DNA from: Tritrichomonas musculus
Taxonomy: Eukaryota; Parabasalia; Tritrichomonadida; Tritrichomonadidae
Assembly (NCBI GenBank): GCA_039105265.1
Contig: JAPFFF010000010.1
Span: 4,960,001-5,024,000, forward strand
DNA length: 64,000 nucleotides
Direction: 5' to 3'
In this document: in pieces, positions 50,512 through 61,251 of the stretch
Layout of the letters: each line of letters starts with the position of its first letter
How positions within the stretch are numbered: position 1 is the stretch's first letter
Notes under the pieces: generated by a model
What the model saw: the letters and a program-made list of their open reading frames with translations, nothing else
Databases searched by the model: none
Told to the model about the DNA's origin: nothing
Translations under genes and position numbers: made by a program

Positions 50512-52789
50512 TATTTTCATTCATTGACATTAAAATCAAATCCTTCATAAAATAAAGCTGAAATTTCTTTGATTTTTGTTGATATATTTCTTTTTCTTTT
50601 GTCATTTCATCAGATCGTATATATTCATGCAAAACATTATATAAAAAATCAATGTTTTTGTATTCTTGATATCTTGATTCATAAAGAGATTGGCATGATA
50701 TGTAGATTCCTATTGTTTCTAGAATCAGTATTTTGTATCTATCAAAGTCATTCGTTTGTTCATCGAGTTTTTGTGTGATTGATTCAATATCGTTCCCATA
50801 TTTTTTGATTAATGCAATGCCTAATAAATAAAATGATGAGAAAAATCCTTCTTTCAATGATCGTATTAATAAGTCAATCGATTGATTTATACTCTCTTTA
50901 ATTGGTTCTTCATATAAATACAGGTGTGCCAAGTTGTACATCGAAACTTCGTCATTCAATCGATGAGCCAAGTCTTCGTTCAATTCCTTTTTTGAAAAAT
51001 ATTCCGAGGTTGTTCTTCGCATATTGATTGTTGAATGATGATGCTTCTTTATAAAAATGAATGGATTGTTCGATGTTTCTTTCCATATATTTTCCTTCTT
51101 GATACAAAAATCCAACTGTAAAACATGCTTCCTTGCATCAATTTAAAGAAGAACGAATCAAATAATGAATACCATTTTGTATATTTTTTAATTTTTAATA
51201 TTTATTTCCAAGAATAAATTGTGCTTCTGGATTATTTTGATTAGCTGCAAGTGATAAATAATGAATAGATTTGTTAATATCTCGTGTGATATATTCTCCA
51301 AGATAATAAATTAAACCAAGAGTAAATTGTGCTTTTGGAATATTTTGATTAGATGCAAGTGTAAAATAATGAATAGATTTGTTAATATCTCGTGTTATAT
51401 ATTCTCCTCTATAATGAATTTCGCCAAGATAGAATTGTGCTTCTGGAATATTTTGATTAGCTAAGTTATATATAAAGATGATAAATTGTTTGGATGAAAT
51501 ATTAAATAGTTCATCGATTAAATCTTCTATCATTGGTCGTTGTTCAGGATTTTCATTTAAGCATTGTTTGTAAATTGAATTTTCTTTGAAAAACATTTCA
51601 ATTAATCTATTGTTTTGGATTGAGTTATTGTAATTCTTTATTTCTTTCTTATTTGGTAGATTTTCAGTCAAATAAATGAAATCATTTGGTAAAGTGAATA
51701 AACATCGCTTTCATATGATGGAATGCAGTCTCCAACTTTACTGATTTCTGGCGCTGCATATTCTAGAGAAAAATCCCTCGTAAATTCTGATTTGTCTCTT
51801 TCATTTCGTCTTCCGTTGTTGATCATTGAATCAAAATCAATGAGAAAAATATGTTTGTTCTCGTCTAAAATGACGTTGTTCGGTTTTAAATCTCGATAGA
51901 TATATTCTTTCGACTTCAAATAACGGAAAATGGTTAGTAGAAAATAAATAATATTCAACTTTTCTTCATCTTGTAATTTAAATTCTTTAATGTTGGTCAA
52001 TGTATGAACATTTATGAATTCAATGACAATTGACTTAGATGGTCCTTCTTGAATTGTCCAATAATATCGAGGAATCAGTGGATGGTTCAAGTTTCGATAA
52101 TTTTCTATTTCTCTATCGATGTTTGATTTTTTATCTTCTATACTTTCTCCTTTGATTACAACTAATTCTTCTTCAGCGATATAATAAGATAATGTAATCA
52201 GTTTTGAGCGATTTGAATAAATATTTCGAAAACATATAAATTCATCTTTTGAATATGTTTTTTCTTCTTGTTGTTTCCTGTTATAAATTGTAAAACGAGA
52301 CTTACATTCTTCATTATTTTTAATGTAACAGCTTTTGATTAAATATCCTGAGATGTACCTGAAAAATTGTGTAATTATTTCTTTGCATCGTCTGATAGAA
52401 ATTTCATTAATAAAGTTACTCATTTCTTCTTCAAATGTTGAGTCAACATTTCTTTATATTGAATTTGAATGTGTTCATTATATGATTTTTTTTGAGTTAC
52501 AAAAAAACAAATGTTTAAGTTTCTGTTGATTGAAAATAACGATTGGAAGAAATTGACTGATGTTTGTTTGATTCTTATTATTGTATATTCAAATCCAAGA
52601 ATGAAGTATTCATTATCTGTGTCTTCTTCATATTCACTGACAATAACGATTTTCGATTTTTCCATTCGTTGATATGTTTGTTGATTATTTTCAAATTCGA
52701 AAAATGAAGAAACTTCAAGAAATGAATATTTTTTAATAACATCTTCAAGACATTTGTTAATAATTCGAATCAGATTATTTTTGGTTTTC
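50495..52789 (-). pseudogene. kinase + Sel1-repeat gene broken in at least five pieces
   Basis: Consecutive frames on the minus strand give one protein. First comes an N-terminal helical part (52420-52789: KCLEDVIKKYSFLEVSSFFEF, then IVIVSEYEEDTDNEYFILG). A kinase domain follows (51668-52423: YIYRDLKPNNVILDENKHIF, LIDFDSM, EYAAPEIS), then the kinase end plus Sel1 units (51195-51671: NENPEQRPMIEDL, AQFYLGEIHYRGEY), and more degenerate Sel1 units down to 50495. Breaks fall near 52423 (an ATGA overlap), 51670, 51182 and 51115-51000. The kinase still has RDLKPNN, and DFG is DFD. The architecture matches the intact pseudokinase-Sel1 gene at 39591 plus an extra N-terminal domain. A transposable element sits at its 3' end. 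Confidence 0.7.
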
Positions 52790-53139
52790 TCTTACAAAAG
52801 TCAATTTTAAAATTTTCCAAACAAAATTCTATGAAAAAATTTTATATTTTTTCCAAAGCGAAAGTGCGTCCACAATTAAGAAAGTATTTTTTGAATAAGC
52901 TCATAGAAATATTGACTGAGTTTTCACAATTTTAACTTTCCTTATTGTGGACACACTTTATTTTCTTTGATACATAATTGATATATATTAATATTAAAAA
53001 GTTAAATTAAATATATTCATGTCAATTAAATTATAAAATAAATTGTATATTGATTTATATAAATATTTCCAAGATATATTAAGAATAATACTTTGATAAT
53101 ATTTTGGCAAAGTATTTTTTAAATAAGTTTAAGTCAAAG
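52790..53139. other. spacer with a 99-base inverted-repeat unit
   Basis: Lies between the divergent kinase-Sel1 pseudogene and the hydrolase gene. It holds the short inverted repeat at 52861-52959. No Initiator is evident before the hydrolase ATG. Confidence 0.45.
52861..52959. repeat. 99-base MITE-like inverted repeat
   Basis: Twenty-five bases beginning AAAGTGCGTCCACAAT are repeated inverted at 52935-52959 with about three mismatches, around a 49-base spacer. No target duplication is evident. It could be a tiny MITE or a bidirectional regulatory hairpin. Confidence 0.45.
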
Positions 53140-54015
53140 ATGACTGAATCTATTAATAATAGAACATTGAAAAAAGTTGTTGAATCTCTTGTATCCCAGA
53201 GAAACTCGAAAAAGAAAACAGACTTCGAATTCGAACAAGGAGAATTTCTACAAATACCCGTTCAATCAGGAAATTCAACTGAAAATATAGCATTGTATAT
53301 AGAAAAAGCAAAAAAAGATTTGCCAGGTAATCCAATTGTTCTTTTCACGCATGGAGATGGTGAATCAATTGACGATTATTTAGGTTATGGCAGTACATTT
53401 TGTCCGCACGGTGTTTCATTTTGTGTCATGGATTACAGAGGAACTGGTTATAGTGATGGATCTCTTAATGCCTCATGTGCACTTGAAAAGGATGATGTAA
53501 TTACAGTTATTAAATATTTGAAATCAACTGGTTTTCAAAAAATATCATACTTTGGTCGATCCCTTGGAGCTATGTGTGGAGTTTACGCAGCTGCAGAATT
53601 CCCAGATCTTGTTTGTATTGCTTTTGATTCAGGTTCAATTAATATAAAAGGGCTGACCATTTATCAACTCAATCATTTTTATCATATTAATACCGAAGAA
53701 GTTGAAAGATTATACCCTGAAGCTTGCAGAGTTATTAAAGAAATATATGGAATTGACTTTTCTGCAATCCAAGAGCCTTATGTCCTTGCCCCAAAGATAA
53801 CTCAGCCGATATTTGTAATTCATGGAAGAAAAGATCAAATTGTTCCAATCTCAGAGAGTGAAAGATTAATGGAATTAGTCCAAAGTCAAGAGAAACAATT
53901 TGTTCCATTTGATGGTGGCCACAACGACTTTTCAAGATACAAATATTTCATTCAGCAATTTCTTTTCATACTACATCACAATGGTGTTGATGTCACTGAA
54001 GACCAATTGGAGTAA
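53140..54015 (+). CDS. alpha/beta-hydrolase (serine hydrolase/esterase-like)
   Basis: This 291-residue soluble hydrolase has the nucleophile elbow GRSLGA (Ser about residue 152), the acid in HGRKDQIVP and the base in GGHNDF, giving a complete Ser-Asp-His triad. FTHGDGES upstream is the oxyanion-hole strand, and MDYRGTGYSDGS is typical of BEM46/YqkD-type hydrolases. I chose the ATG at 53140 because the upstream in-frame codons begin with TTG and have no ATG. The substrate cannot be told; lipid, peptide or xenobiotic ester are possible. The 3' neighbour region is non-coding and ends at the large palindromic transposon. Confidence 0.85.
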   Translation: MTESINNRTLKKVVESLVSQRNSKKKTDFEFEQGEFLQIPVQSGNSTENIALYIEKAKKDLPGNPIVLFTHGDGESIDDYLGYGSTFCPHGVSFCVMDYRGTGYSDGSLNASCALEKDDVITVIKYLKSTGFQKISYFGRSLGAMCGVYAAAEFPDLVCIAFDSGSINIKGLTIYQLNHFYHINTEEVERLYPEACRVIKEIYGIDFSAIQEPYVLAPKITQPIFVIHGRKDQIVPISESERLMELVQSQEKQFVPFDGGHNDFSRYKYFIQQFLFILHHNGVDVTEDQLE

Positions 54016-54502
54016 AAATAGTAAACTATTCAATTATTGTATTTTGAACCATAAATTTTTTTTTGAAATTACAATTGTATATGTAACGATCATTTTTAAT
54101 TCAATTATTCTTTTTTAAATAGATTTAGGTCATTTTCTATTATAATATTTATAAAATATTAATTAAATCAATGTTATTTCAATGTTCTTTGAAAATTATG
54201 GCCAGATTAGAGCGGTTATAATGAAGATTAATTGATTCAAACCATTTCAACTTCATAATTGATCAATCTATTCTAAACCAGAATAAATAGAACAATTTAT
54301 AAAATCATTGTTTTACATCCAGAGATGTTTATCGATCAAAAAAAGGTTACCAAAAAAAAAAGGTATTGGGTAAAAAAAAGGTATTGGGTATTTTTCTGTA
54401 TAGAAAAAAACGTTAATTTTTCAATTAAGAAGTGAAGCTATGTTAAAAATTAACGTTTTTATTCAATTTTAAAGTGTCTAAGTAAATAGTAGCATTCCAA
54501 GA
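54016..54502. other. spacer with short tandem repeat and hairpin
   Basis: It holds two copies of an 18-base unit with AAGGTATTGGGT (about 54356-54391) and a perfect 16-base inverted repeat AAAAACGTTAATTTTT at 54406-54421 and 54445-54460. The last nine bases, ATTCCAAGA, are the left target duplication of the palindromic transposon. Confidence 0.5.
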
Positions 54503-56172
54503 GGCAGAAGAATCTGGGTCTATTAAAATCGGCACAAAAAAAGTTTGATATTTAAGGTCAAATAGCTGATCGGTAATGATCGGTTTGCTCACAAAAAGTT
54601 TGTATCAGAAAATTGAATGGTACGAACTTTTTGAACTTCAAAAAGCGGTTAAGCTTTAGATTGACCTTTTTATAGGTCAAAAAAAAGCTGTTGACGTTAT
54701 TGTTTTATTTGAAATTTAGCGCCATTTTGTTATATACAAAGACTGGATTGCATACTTCAGCTGCAGTGAAGTTTGCTTTCTTAGTCTTTGTAGCTTAGAC
54801 TGCTTGCTCTCACTGCAGGAGGGTTGGCTTTCTAAGCTTCTCTCAAACAGCATGTCAAATTGTCCAACAATGTGATTAGTATTATGCATTTTATACGGCT
54901 AAAGTGGCTTGATTTCATGCTTAATACTACCCATTTACAATTTTAGCGTAACAAAATTAACTCGATTACTACAATCTTCTTTTTTAAAACAGTATAACTC
55001 ATTTTTTTATCTAATGGAAGTCTTTTATTTTACTGATATAACTTGCTTTCTTGCTTTATACTACTCATTTACTATTATATAAAAATGTCAATTTGATTAC
55101 TACAATCTCTTATTTTTACAGTATAACTCATTTTTTTATCTAATGGAAGTCTTTTATTTTACTGATATAACTTGCTTTCTTGCTTTATACTACTCATTTA
55201 CGACTATTATATAAAAATGTCAATTTGATTACTACAATCTCTTATTTTTACAGTATAACTCATTTTTTATCTAATGGAAATCTTTTATTTTACTGATATA
55301 ACTTGCTTTCTTGCTTTATACTGTAAAAATATCCACCTTTATAATAATTTTTAAAAAGATTGCCAAATGAGTAATATTAATCAAGAAAGTAAGTTATAAT
55401 AAACAAATAAATGAGCTATACTGTAAAAATAAGAGATTATAGTAATCAAATTGACATTTTTATATAATAGTCGTAAATGAGTAGTATAAAGCAAGAAAGC
55501 AAGTTATATCAGTAAAATAAAAGATTTCCATTAGATAAAAAATGAGTTATACTGTAAAAATAAGAGATTGTAGTAATCAAATTGACATTTTTATATAATA
55601 GTCGTAAATGAGTAGTATAAAGCAAGAAAGCAAGTTATATCAGTAAAATAAAAGATTTCCATTAGCTAAAAAATGAGTTATACTGTTTTAAAAAAGAAGA
55701 TTGTAGTAATCGAGTTAATTTTGTTACGCTAAAATTGTAAATGGGTAGTATTAAGCATGAAATCAAGCCACTTTAGCCGTATAAAATGCATAATACTAAT
55801 CACATTGTTGGACAATTTGACATGCTGTTTGAGAGAAGCTTAGAAAGCCAACCCTCCTGCAGTGAGAGCAAGCAGTCTAAGCTACAAAGACTAAGAAAGC
55901 AAACTTCACTGCAGCTGAAGTATGCAATCCAGTCTTTGTATATAACAAAATGGCGCTAAATTTCAAATAAAACAATAACGTCAACAGCTTTTTTTTGACC
56001 TATAAAAAGGTCAATCTAAAGCTTAACCGCTTTTTGAAGTTCAAAAAGTTCGTACCATTCAATTTTCTGATACAAACTTTTTGTGAGCAAACCGATCATT
56101 ACCGATCAGCTATTTGACCTTAAATATCAAACTTTTTTTGTGCCGATTTTAATAGACCCAGATTCTTCTGCC
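54503..56172. mobile_element. 1.67-kb palindromic (foldback) Mutator-like transposon, non-autonomous
   Basis: The left end starting GGCAGAAGAATCTGGG is repeated inverted at the right end. The outer ~490 bases of the two arms look identical base for base, so the insertion is young. Inside, arms continue as about 130-base tandem units with the shared motif CAGTATAACTC: three on the left (starts near 54991, 55120 and 55252) and about two plus a partial on the right, around a short unique centre near 55325-55430. The element is flanked by a 9-base direct duplication ATTCCAAGA (54494-54502 and 56173-56181), the hallmark size of Mutator-like elements. It has no reading frame of note, so it depends on a transposase elsewhere. 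Confidence 0.9.
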
Positions 56173-56181
56173 ATTCCAAGA

Positions 56182-56596
56182 TGTGATAGAGACTTATCAA
56201 AATAATTATATATTTATATAATTTGTCAACTTATATATATATTTATTGATAAAATTTTAAAGCATCTGTTTATCTCAAAGAAAAATAGATTATAATTGTG
56301 CCGATTGAAATTTATTCTTTTTTTTTTTTAGAAAATGTTTGTGGTAAATTTGATACTTGGCTCACCTATGTGAAAACTTTTTACTGAAGTTTGAGAGTTA
56401 GATTTTTAACTTTTTGAGAACATATCATAAAATGTTAACGAAGTTTGAAAAGGAATAATAAATTTGGAGAGAATATATAAAATCAACAATGCACATAACA
56501 ATGAGGTATAATATTTTGAAAAGATCTTTTTCAACAAGAATTATTGGAAAAAAGAATTTTATAAAATATTGTAATAAAAAAGGCTTTTAGTCAAAT
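56182..56596. other. intergenic, no gene seen
   Basis: AT-rich spacer between the palindromic transposon and the 3' end of the pseudokinase-GTPase gene. Confidence 0.5.
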
Positions 56597-59500
56597 TTAC
56601 TGCTTAAATGGATTTAAATCATATACTCCAAATAATTCTTGTGTTTCCAAATCTTTCTTAAGCTGATTTACATCGCAAATAAGTGCAGAAACCTGAGAAT
56701 TAATAGCATTATCTTCCCATAGAAAATCAGGAATGCTTCTTTCATTGTTTTGGATCCAATTTAATAATATTCTCCCATATCTTGCAATATTATTAAATAA
56801 TTCTTGGTCAGCGTTTTGACCTGGACCAGAGAGCCTAGTTGATATCTCAACATAAAGAGAAATATCATCTATATTATTAACTAAGAAATCCATAATGCAT
56901 TGAATAGCATTCTTTACTTCAATTATCTTTTGAAGAGTTGATTGAACAATTTTTTTCTTATCATTAATTTGTGAAAGAATTTCTTCTGCATTTCTTTTAT
57001 CAAGATTGATAATGTCATTGTTAATTTGAGTGATTCTGTTTCTTATATTTTCAATATGTCCATTAATATCAACAAGTTCAATTTGTCTTGAAGGTATATC
57101 TTTCTTCATTGCGTATAAACGAACATTGCCTGATATTACTTTTTTGGGTAGATTCATTGCATCAACAACACCTGCAGTTGTTGCTAATGCTGGTGCTCCT
57201 ACTGCTGCAACAGCACCAGCAACAAGTGATCCTTTGGCAATCATTAAAGGGGCTGACAAAAGAGCAGCTGTTATAGATAATGGAGCAACACCCATAACAA
57301 AAACGCCAGCAAGACCAGTAAAAAAGGCAGCAGATAATCCATACCCAGCAATATAAGTACCTGCAGTAAAACCACCTTCTATTCCATAAGATAAATAGCT
57401 CATGATTTGTGAATCTCTTGATGGTGGAGAAGTATTTTCAAATTCAATTTTGTATTCAGTTGTGTGAGGATTTCCTACTTTTTGGCTGACTTTTGTATAT
57501 TCGGGGTTATTCTGTGTTATTTTATCTTCTTCCCATGGAATATTACCTGTGTATTTTACAGTGCACTTATAGTCTGATCCTTCACACTTCCAATTTTCAT
57601 CGAATATAATTTCTTTGGTTGACATGAAATTTTCATGTTTTTCCATTTCATCATTCAAAACTTTTTTTGCTTTTTCAAGCAGATCAAGCAAAATTTGCAT
57701 TTCTTCTTTAGATGTTTCTTGATATAATTGTTTTAATGGTTCGAGTACTTCATGAATATCCGTATCATTTATCGATTGTAGTGATTGTATATTTTTAGAA
57801 TGGGCTTTGATTTGTTCATTTAAAGATAAAACTTTTTCGTCTAGTGATTGTGAATCAGGAAGCTTAAAGAGATATTTCATAATATAATTTATTGATAAAA
57901 GTCTTGGAATAAATATATCGTTAAATTTAAGTCTTTCTTTGTTAAATCCAGTAAATCTTAAATCGTTTTTGTTAACGTTAAGGGAATCATTTTTAATTGA
58001 TAGCAAAACTGTGTTAATTGAATCATTATTGCATAAGTCAATATATCCAAAATGATAAACAGAGAGATTTTCATATAAAAGTGTTAAATATTTGTAATTT
58101 GATATATCTGTATCTTGTTCAATCATATTATTTGCATTTTCAAGTATCTCGGATAAAATTTTGTGAGTTTTTTCTTGTTCATTTAGAGAAAAGAATTCTT
58201 GTGCTTCTTCCATCGTGCTAACAGTATAACGATTAAATAGGAAATAGCAATTAACATATGAATTTTGTTCCTTGATTACTTTTTGTAAAGCCTGGCCAAT
58301 TTGATTGAATTCTGCAAGGCCTGATCTTAGTTTTTCAAACTTTTCAAGTACTACTATTCTCACATTCTTGGCCGTTCTTATTGCAATTTCTATAAGAAAA
58401 GAAGAAGCTACTTCAAATGAAGGAGGTTGATTTCTAACATCATTAAATCCACGAGTATCAAGGTATGCAATATTATTTTGCTGATCAACATAAACAACAG
58501 GAAGAAGAGTGCATGACAATCCAGTCTTATTACCCATTTGAGCTTCATCTTCAATAGTATTTGTTTGTTTTATTCTTCCTTTTTCATTGATGAATTTTAA
58601 GCCACGTAATGCATTAATAGTTGCACTTTTTCCAACTTGCGTGTTTCCCAAAAAAATAACAAGATCCATTCCTTCGATTTGATCTAGATGTAATCCGGGT
58701 AAATTATTTTTTATAAGTTTAAGAGTTTGCATGTTTGGATCTCTGATAGAGGATTGGCAGCAATTACGTATTTTTTCATATAAATCGTTTAAGTTTCCAC
58801 GATCATTTGGATTATTGGATATTTTTTTTCTTAATTCAATATAAAGTTGTTCTTCAACAAATTTATATATTGAATCAAAGGTTCCATTCTCCCATTTTTC
58901 CATTTCACTACCTAGGATTGTGCCAAAAAGAATACTGAGTTGATAAATATCTGATTGGATTGTTGGGAAATTGTCGCCTGAAAGAAGTTCTGGCGCCAAT
59001 AAGCTACTCCAATCTATATTTGTTAACTCAAAGTTTGAGCTAAGAATATTAGAATTCCCAAAAAATCCGAATAATGATATTCGCTTTGAATATTTATCGT
59101 AAAAAATATTGAATGGATTCAAGCAAAATCCAAAGACATCATTTTTATGTGCATCAATTAAAATAGATGTCAATTGGTTTAAAATAAGTAGTCTTTGTTC
59201 TAATGTAACTCTGTTGAAAATGGGAATTAGAGATGTAATTTGATCTTGTTTGGTCTGAAACAGAATCATGTATTGGTTTTCTTTTATTTTAAATCCAAGT
59301 GGAATGAAAGTATCGTTTTGATGGTTCAATTTTTTGTAGTTACTAATTTCATATGTTAGATATTCAATTGTTTTCTCTTCTGATGAAATGAGGGGACCTT
59401 TTCTAATTATTATTGAAAACTCATGTGTTGATATTGGTGCTGAACTAAATACTAACTGGTATCGATGATCAGCATCAAGTGGATCATATTTGACACGTAT

Positions 59501-59677
59501 CTTATAAAAGTGTGCATCATTGAAAGGTGATTTGCAATTTATTTCGATAAAGTAAGTTGGATCAATTATAGAGTTTGAAATGAATGAAAGCAGTGAGTCT
59601 TCTTTTATTCTATACTGATCATCAACTTCTTTAACTAGGTTTTGACTATTTGTTACAACAGAAATATCATAAGTCAT
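56597..59677 (-). CDS. pseudokinase - P-loop GTPase - membrane-hairpin protein
   Basis: Unusual 1026-residue fusion. Residues about 75-310 have a kinase-like fold with all catalytic motifs gone: the HRD region reads FGFCLNPFNIF and the DFG region SLFGFFGN, but LAPELLSGDN and SDIYQLSILFG keep the C-lobe. A GTPase domain follows, with G1 LGNTQVGKSATINAL (about 340-352) and G3 YLDTRGFND (about 405-413). The G4 NKxD is not clear (LFNRY), as in dynamin- or GIMAP/IRG-like large GTPases. A helical middle, a small Cys-containing beta segment (ENWKCEGSDYKCTVKYTG) and a Gly/Ala-rich hydrophobic stretch (about 757-842) able to cross or enter a membrane two or three times come next. A coiled-coil tail ends it. 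It is likely a membrane-associated GTPase regulated by its pseudokinase head. Confidence 0.8.
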   Translation of the reverse strand: MTYDISVVTNSQNLVKEVDDQYRIKEDSLLSFISNSIIDPTYFIEINCKSPFNDAHFYKIRVKYDPLDADHRYQLVFSSAPISTHEFSIIIRKGPLISSEEKTIEYLTYEISNYKKLNHQNDTFIPLGFKIKENQYMILFQTKQDQITSLIPIFNRVTLEQRLLILNQLTSILIDAHKNDVFGFCLNPFNIFYDKYSKRISLFGFFGNSNILSSNFELTNIDWSSLLAPELLSGDNFPTIQSDIYQLSILFGTILGSEMEKWENGTFDSIYKFVEEQLYIELRKKISNNPNDRGNLNDLYEKIRNCCQSSIRDPNMQTLKLIKNNLPGLHLDQIEGMDLVIFLGNTQVGKSATINALRGLKFINEKGRIKQTNTIEDEAQMGNKTGLSCTLLPVVYVDQQNNIAYLDTRGFNDVRNQPPSFEVASSFLIEIAIRTAKNVRIVVLEKFEKLRSGLAEFNQIGQALQKVIKEQNSYVNCYFLFNRYTVSTMEEAQEFFSLNEQEKTHKILSEILENANNMIEQDTDISNYKYLTLLYENLSVYHFGYIDLCNNDSINTVLLSIKNDSLNVNKNDLRFTGFNKERLKFNDIFIPRLLSINYIMKYLFKLPDSQSLDEKVLSLNEQIKAHSKNIQSLQSINDTDIHEVLEPLKQLYQETSKEEMQILLDLLEKAKKVLNDEMEKHENFMSTKEIIFDENWKCEGSDYKCTVKYTGNIPWEEDKITQNNPEYTKVSQKVGNPHTTEYKIEFENTSPPSRDSQIMSYLSYGIEGGFTAGTYIAGYGLSAAFFTGLAGVFVMGVAPLSITAALLSAPLMIAKGSLVAGAVAAVGAPALATTAGVVDAMNLPKKVISGNVRLYAMKKDIPSRQIELVDINGHIENIRNRITQINNDIINLDKRNAEEILSQINDKKKIVQSTLQKIIEVKNAIQCIMDFLVNNIDDISLYVEISTRLSGPGQNADQELFNNIARYGRILLNWIQNNERSIPDFLWEDNAINSQVSALICDVNQLKKDLETQELFGVYDLNPFKQ

Positions 59678-60725
59678 TACAGACTTTAGGACAGTAAATA
59701 TAGATAAGAACTATTGAAAATATATTTTCAGTGCAACATTAATGGAACAAAATAAATTTCTGTTCAACCGTATTGAACCACGATCTTTTTCTGTATAAAC
59801 AAATAATCCGATCATTCCCAATTTTTGAAGCAATTAATTATAAATGAGATAATGTTAATCATTGCTTAATAAATTCACTAATAAAAAGGTAGGAAAAAAT
59901 TAAAGTAATAGTTCATACATGGTGCGACATTCAAGTCGGGCCCAATGTATTCAATTTTCTCAATGTTTTTCAATGTTTTTAACGTACAAATGCAATCTTT
60001 TTCAGAAGAATGGACATTCAAGTCGGGCCCATTTTATTCAAAAAAAAATTTTGAAAAAAAAAATGCAAATATCTTCTAAATGTATAACTTTCTAATATTT
60101 GAATTTCCCATTGAAAAATTCAATGTCCTACATTTGTTTTGTAAATAGATCATAATTTAGAATTATAATCAATATAATTCAAATTATGAATAAAGATTTG
60201 TTTTATTTCTTTATTATAATTCAAAAAGAGATGTCAAAATCAATGACTTTAGTATAAGAATAATTAATAATATGGATTCAATCAATCATTAATTTATCAA
60301 AATGCATTATATAGAATAAGTATTTTATTGTATTAATGATATACTATGATATTTACGATATATTTTAATATCTTGATTCATCAGCAAATTTTATATTTTC
60401 AAAGAGCAAAAAGTAGGCCATTAAATTTCAATGTCCTACTTTTTTGTATTTAGAATAAATGAAATGTTGAACTGTAAAAAGTTACATCATTGAGCTTTAA
60501 GAACAGAATTATCTCAATAATCCTATATTTGTTATATTTTAGCAATATGTAATTAATATAGAATGTTTATATACTAAAATGTTGATATTGTTATTAAATA
60601 TTTGAAGATAAAATGTTGAGGAAATATATTGTTCATTTTATTATTAGATAAAATATGAATTATTTTGCTGATTGTTTGTTATTTAAAAAAATATGAGGGA
60701 AATTAAAGAGAGAGTAGGTTTAAAG
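59678..60725. other. intergenic with dispersed short repeats
   Basis: No gene seen. An 18-base unit ACATTCAAGTCGGGCCCA occurs at 59927-59944 and 60014-60031. CAATGTCCTAC occurs near 60121 and 60430, and a hairpin AAAAAGTAGG/CCTACTTTTT lies at about 60408-60443. They may be pieces of an old element. Confidence 0.45.
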
Positions 60726-61251
60726 CTAGGCTTTTGTGTCCAAACGAGTTTGTATTCAAAAAGTATCCAATGGATACTCATTTTTGTTCGTTATTTTTTG
60801 AGAGAATTTGAGGATCCAAAATAACCAAAATGGACACTTTAATTCAATCTTGGATACACCTTTCAATTTTCATTGATTATTTTGAATGTATATTTCGTTT
60901 GACCAATTATATCGCTCCAAATTTACATTGAATTTTTTTTTTATTTCAAATGTTGATCTTCTTGGTCAAAATCATTCTTAGTGAATTTGAAAAGTTTATA
61001 ATTCATATTTGAGAGGTTTTTTAAAAATTCAGAATAGTATGTGTTTAAGACATTTATTATTGCTTTTTTTCTGATATTAATGAGTTTATTAAAGTAAAAA
61101 TAAAGTATCCAATAAAAAATTTTTTGGATACTTCAACACAAATCTTTGAATAAAATACTAAATAAAAAAGCAGTTTTATGTCCACAAAAAGTGACAGCTT
61201 TTTACAAAAAGTCGAAAATGGACACTCAGTTCACTGGATACAAAAGCCTAG
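60726..61251. mobile_element. hAT-like non-autonomous element with 8-base duplication
   Basis: The ends CTAGGCTTTTGTGTCCA and, inverted, CTAGGCTTTTGTATCCA differ at one base. Both sides carry the same 8 bases GTTTAAAG (60718-60725 and 61252-61259), the target size of hAT transposons. The ends also contain the GTGTCCA motif common in hAT termini. The 526-base interior has scattered GTATCC/GGATAC motifs and no reading frame, so it is a MITE-type copy. Confidence 0.65.

Noticed and set aside
57030-57356. 108-residue plus-strand Ala/Pro-rich frame
   Set aside because: It is the mirror of the Gly/Ala-rich membrane segment of the pseudokinase-GTPase gene.
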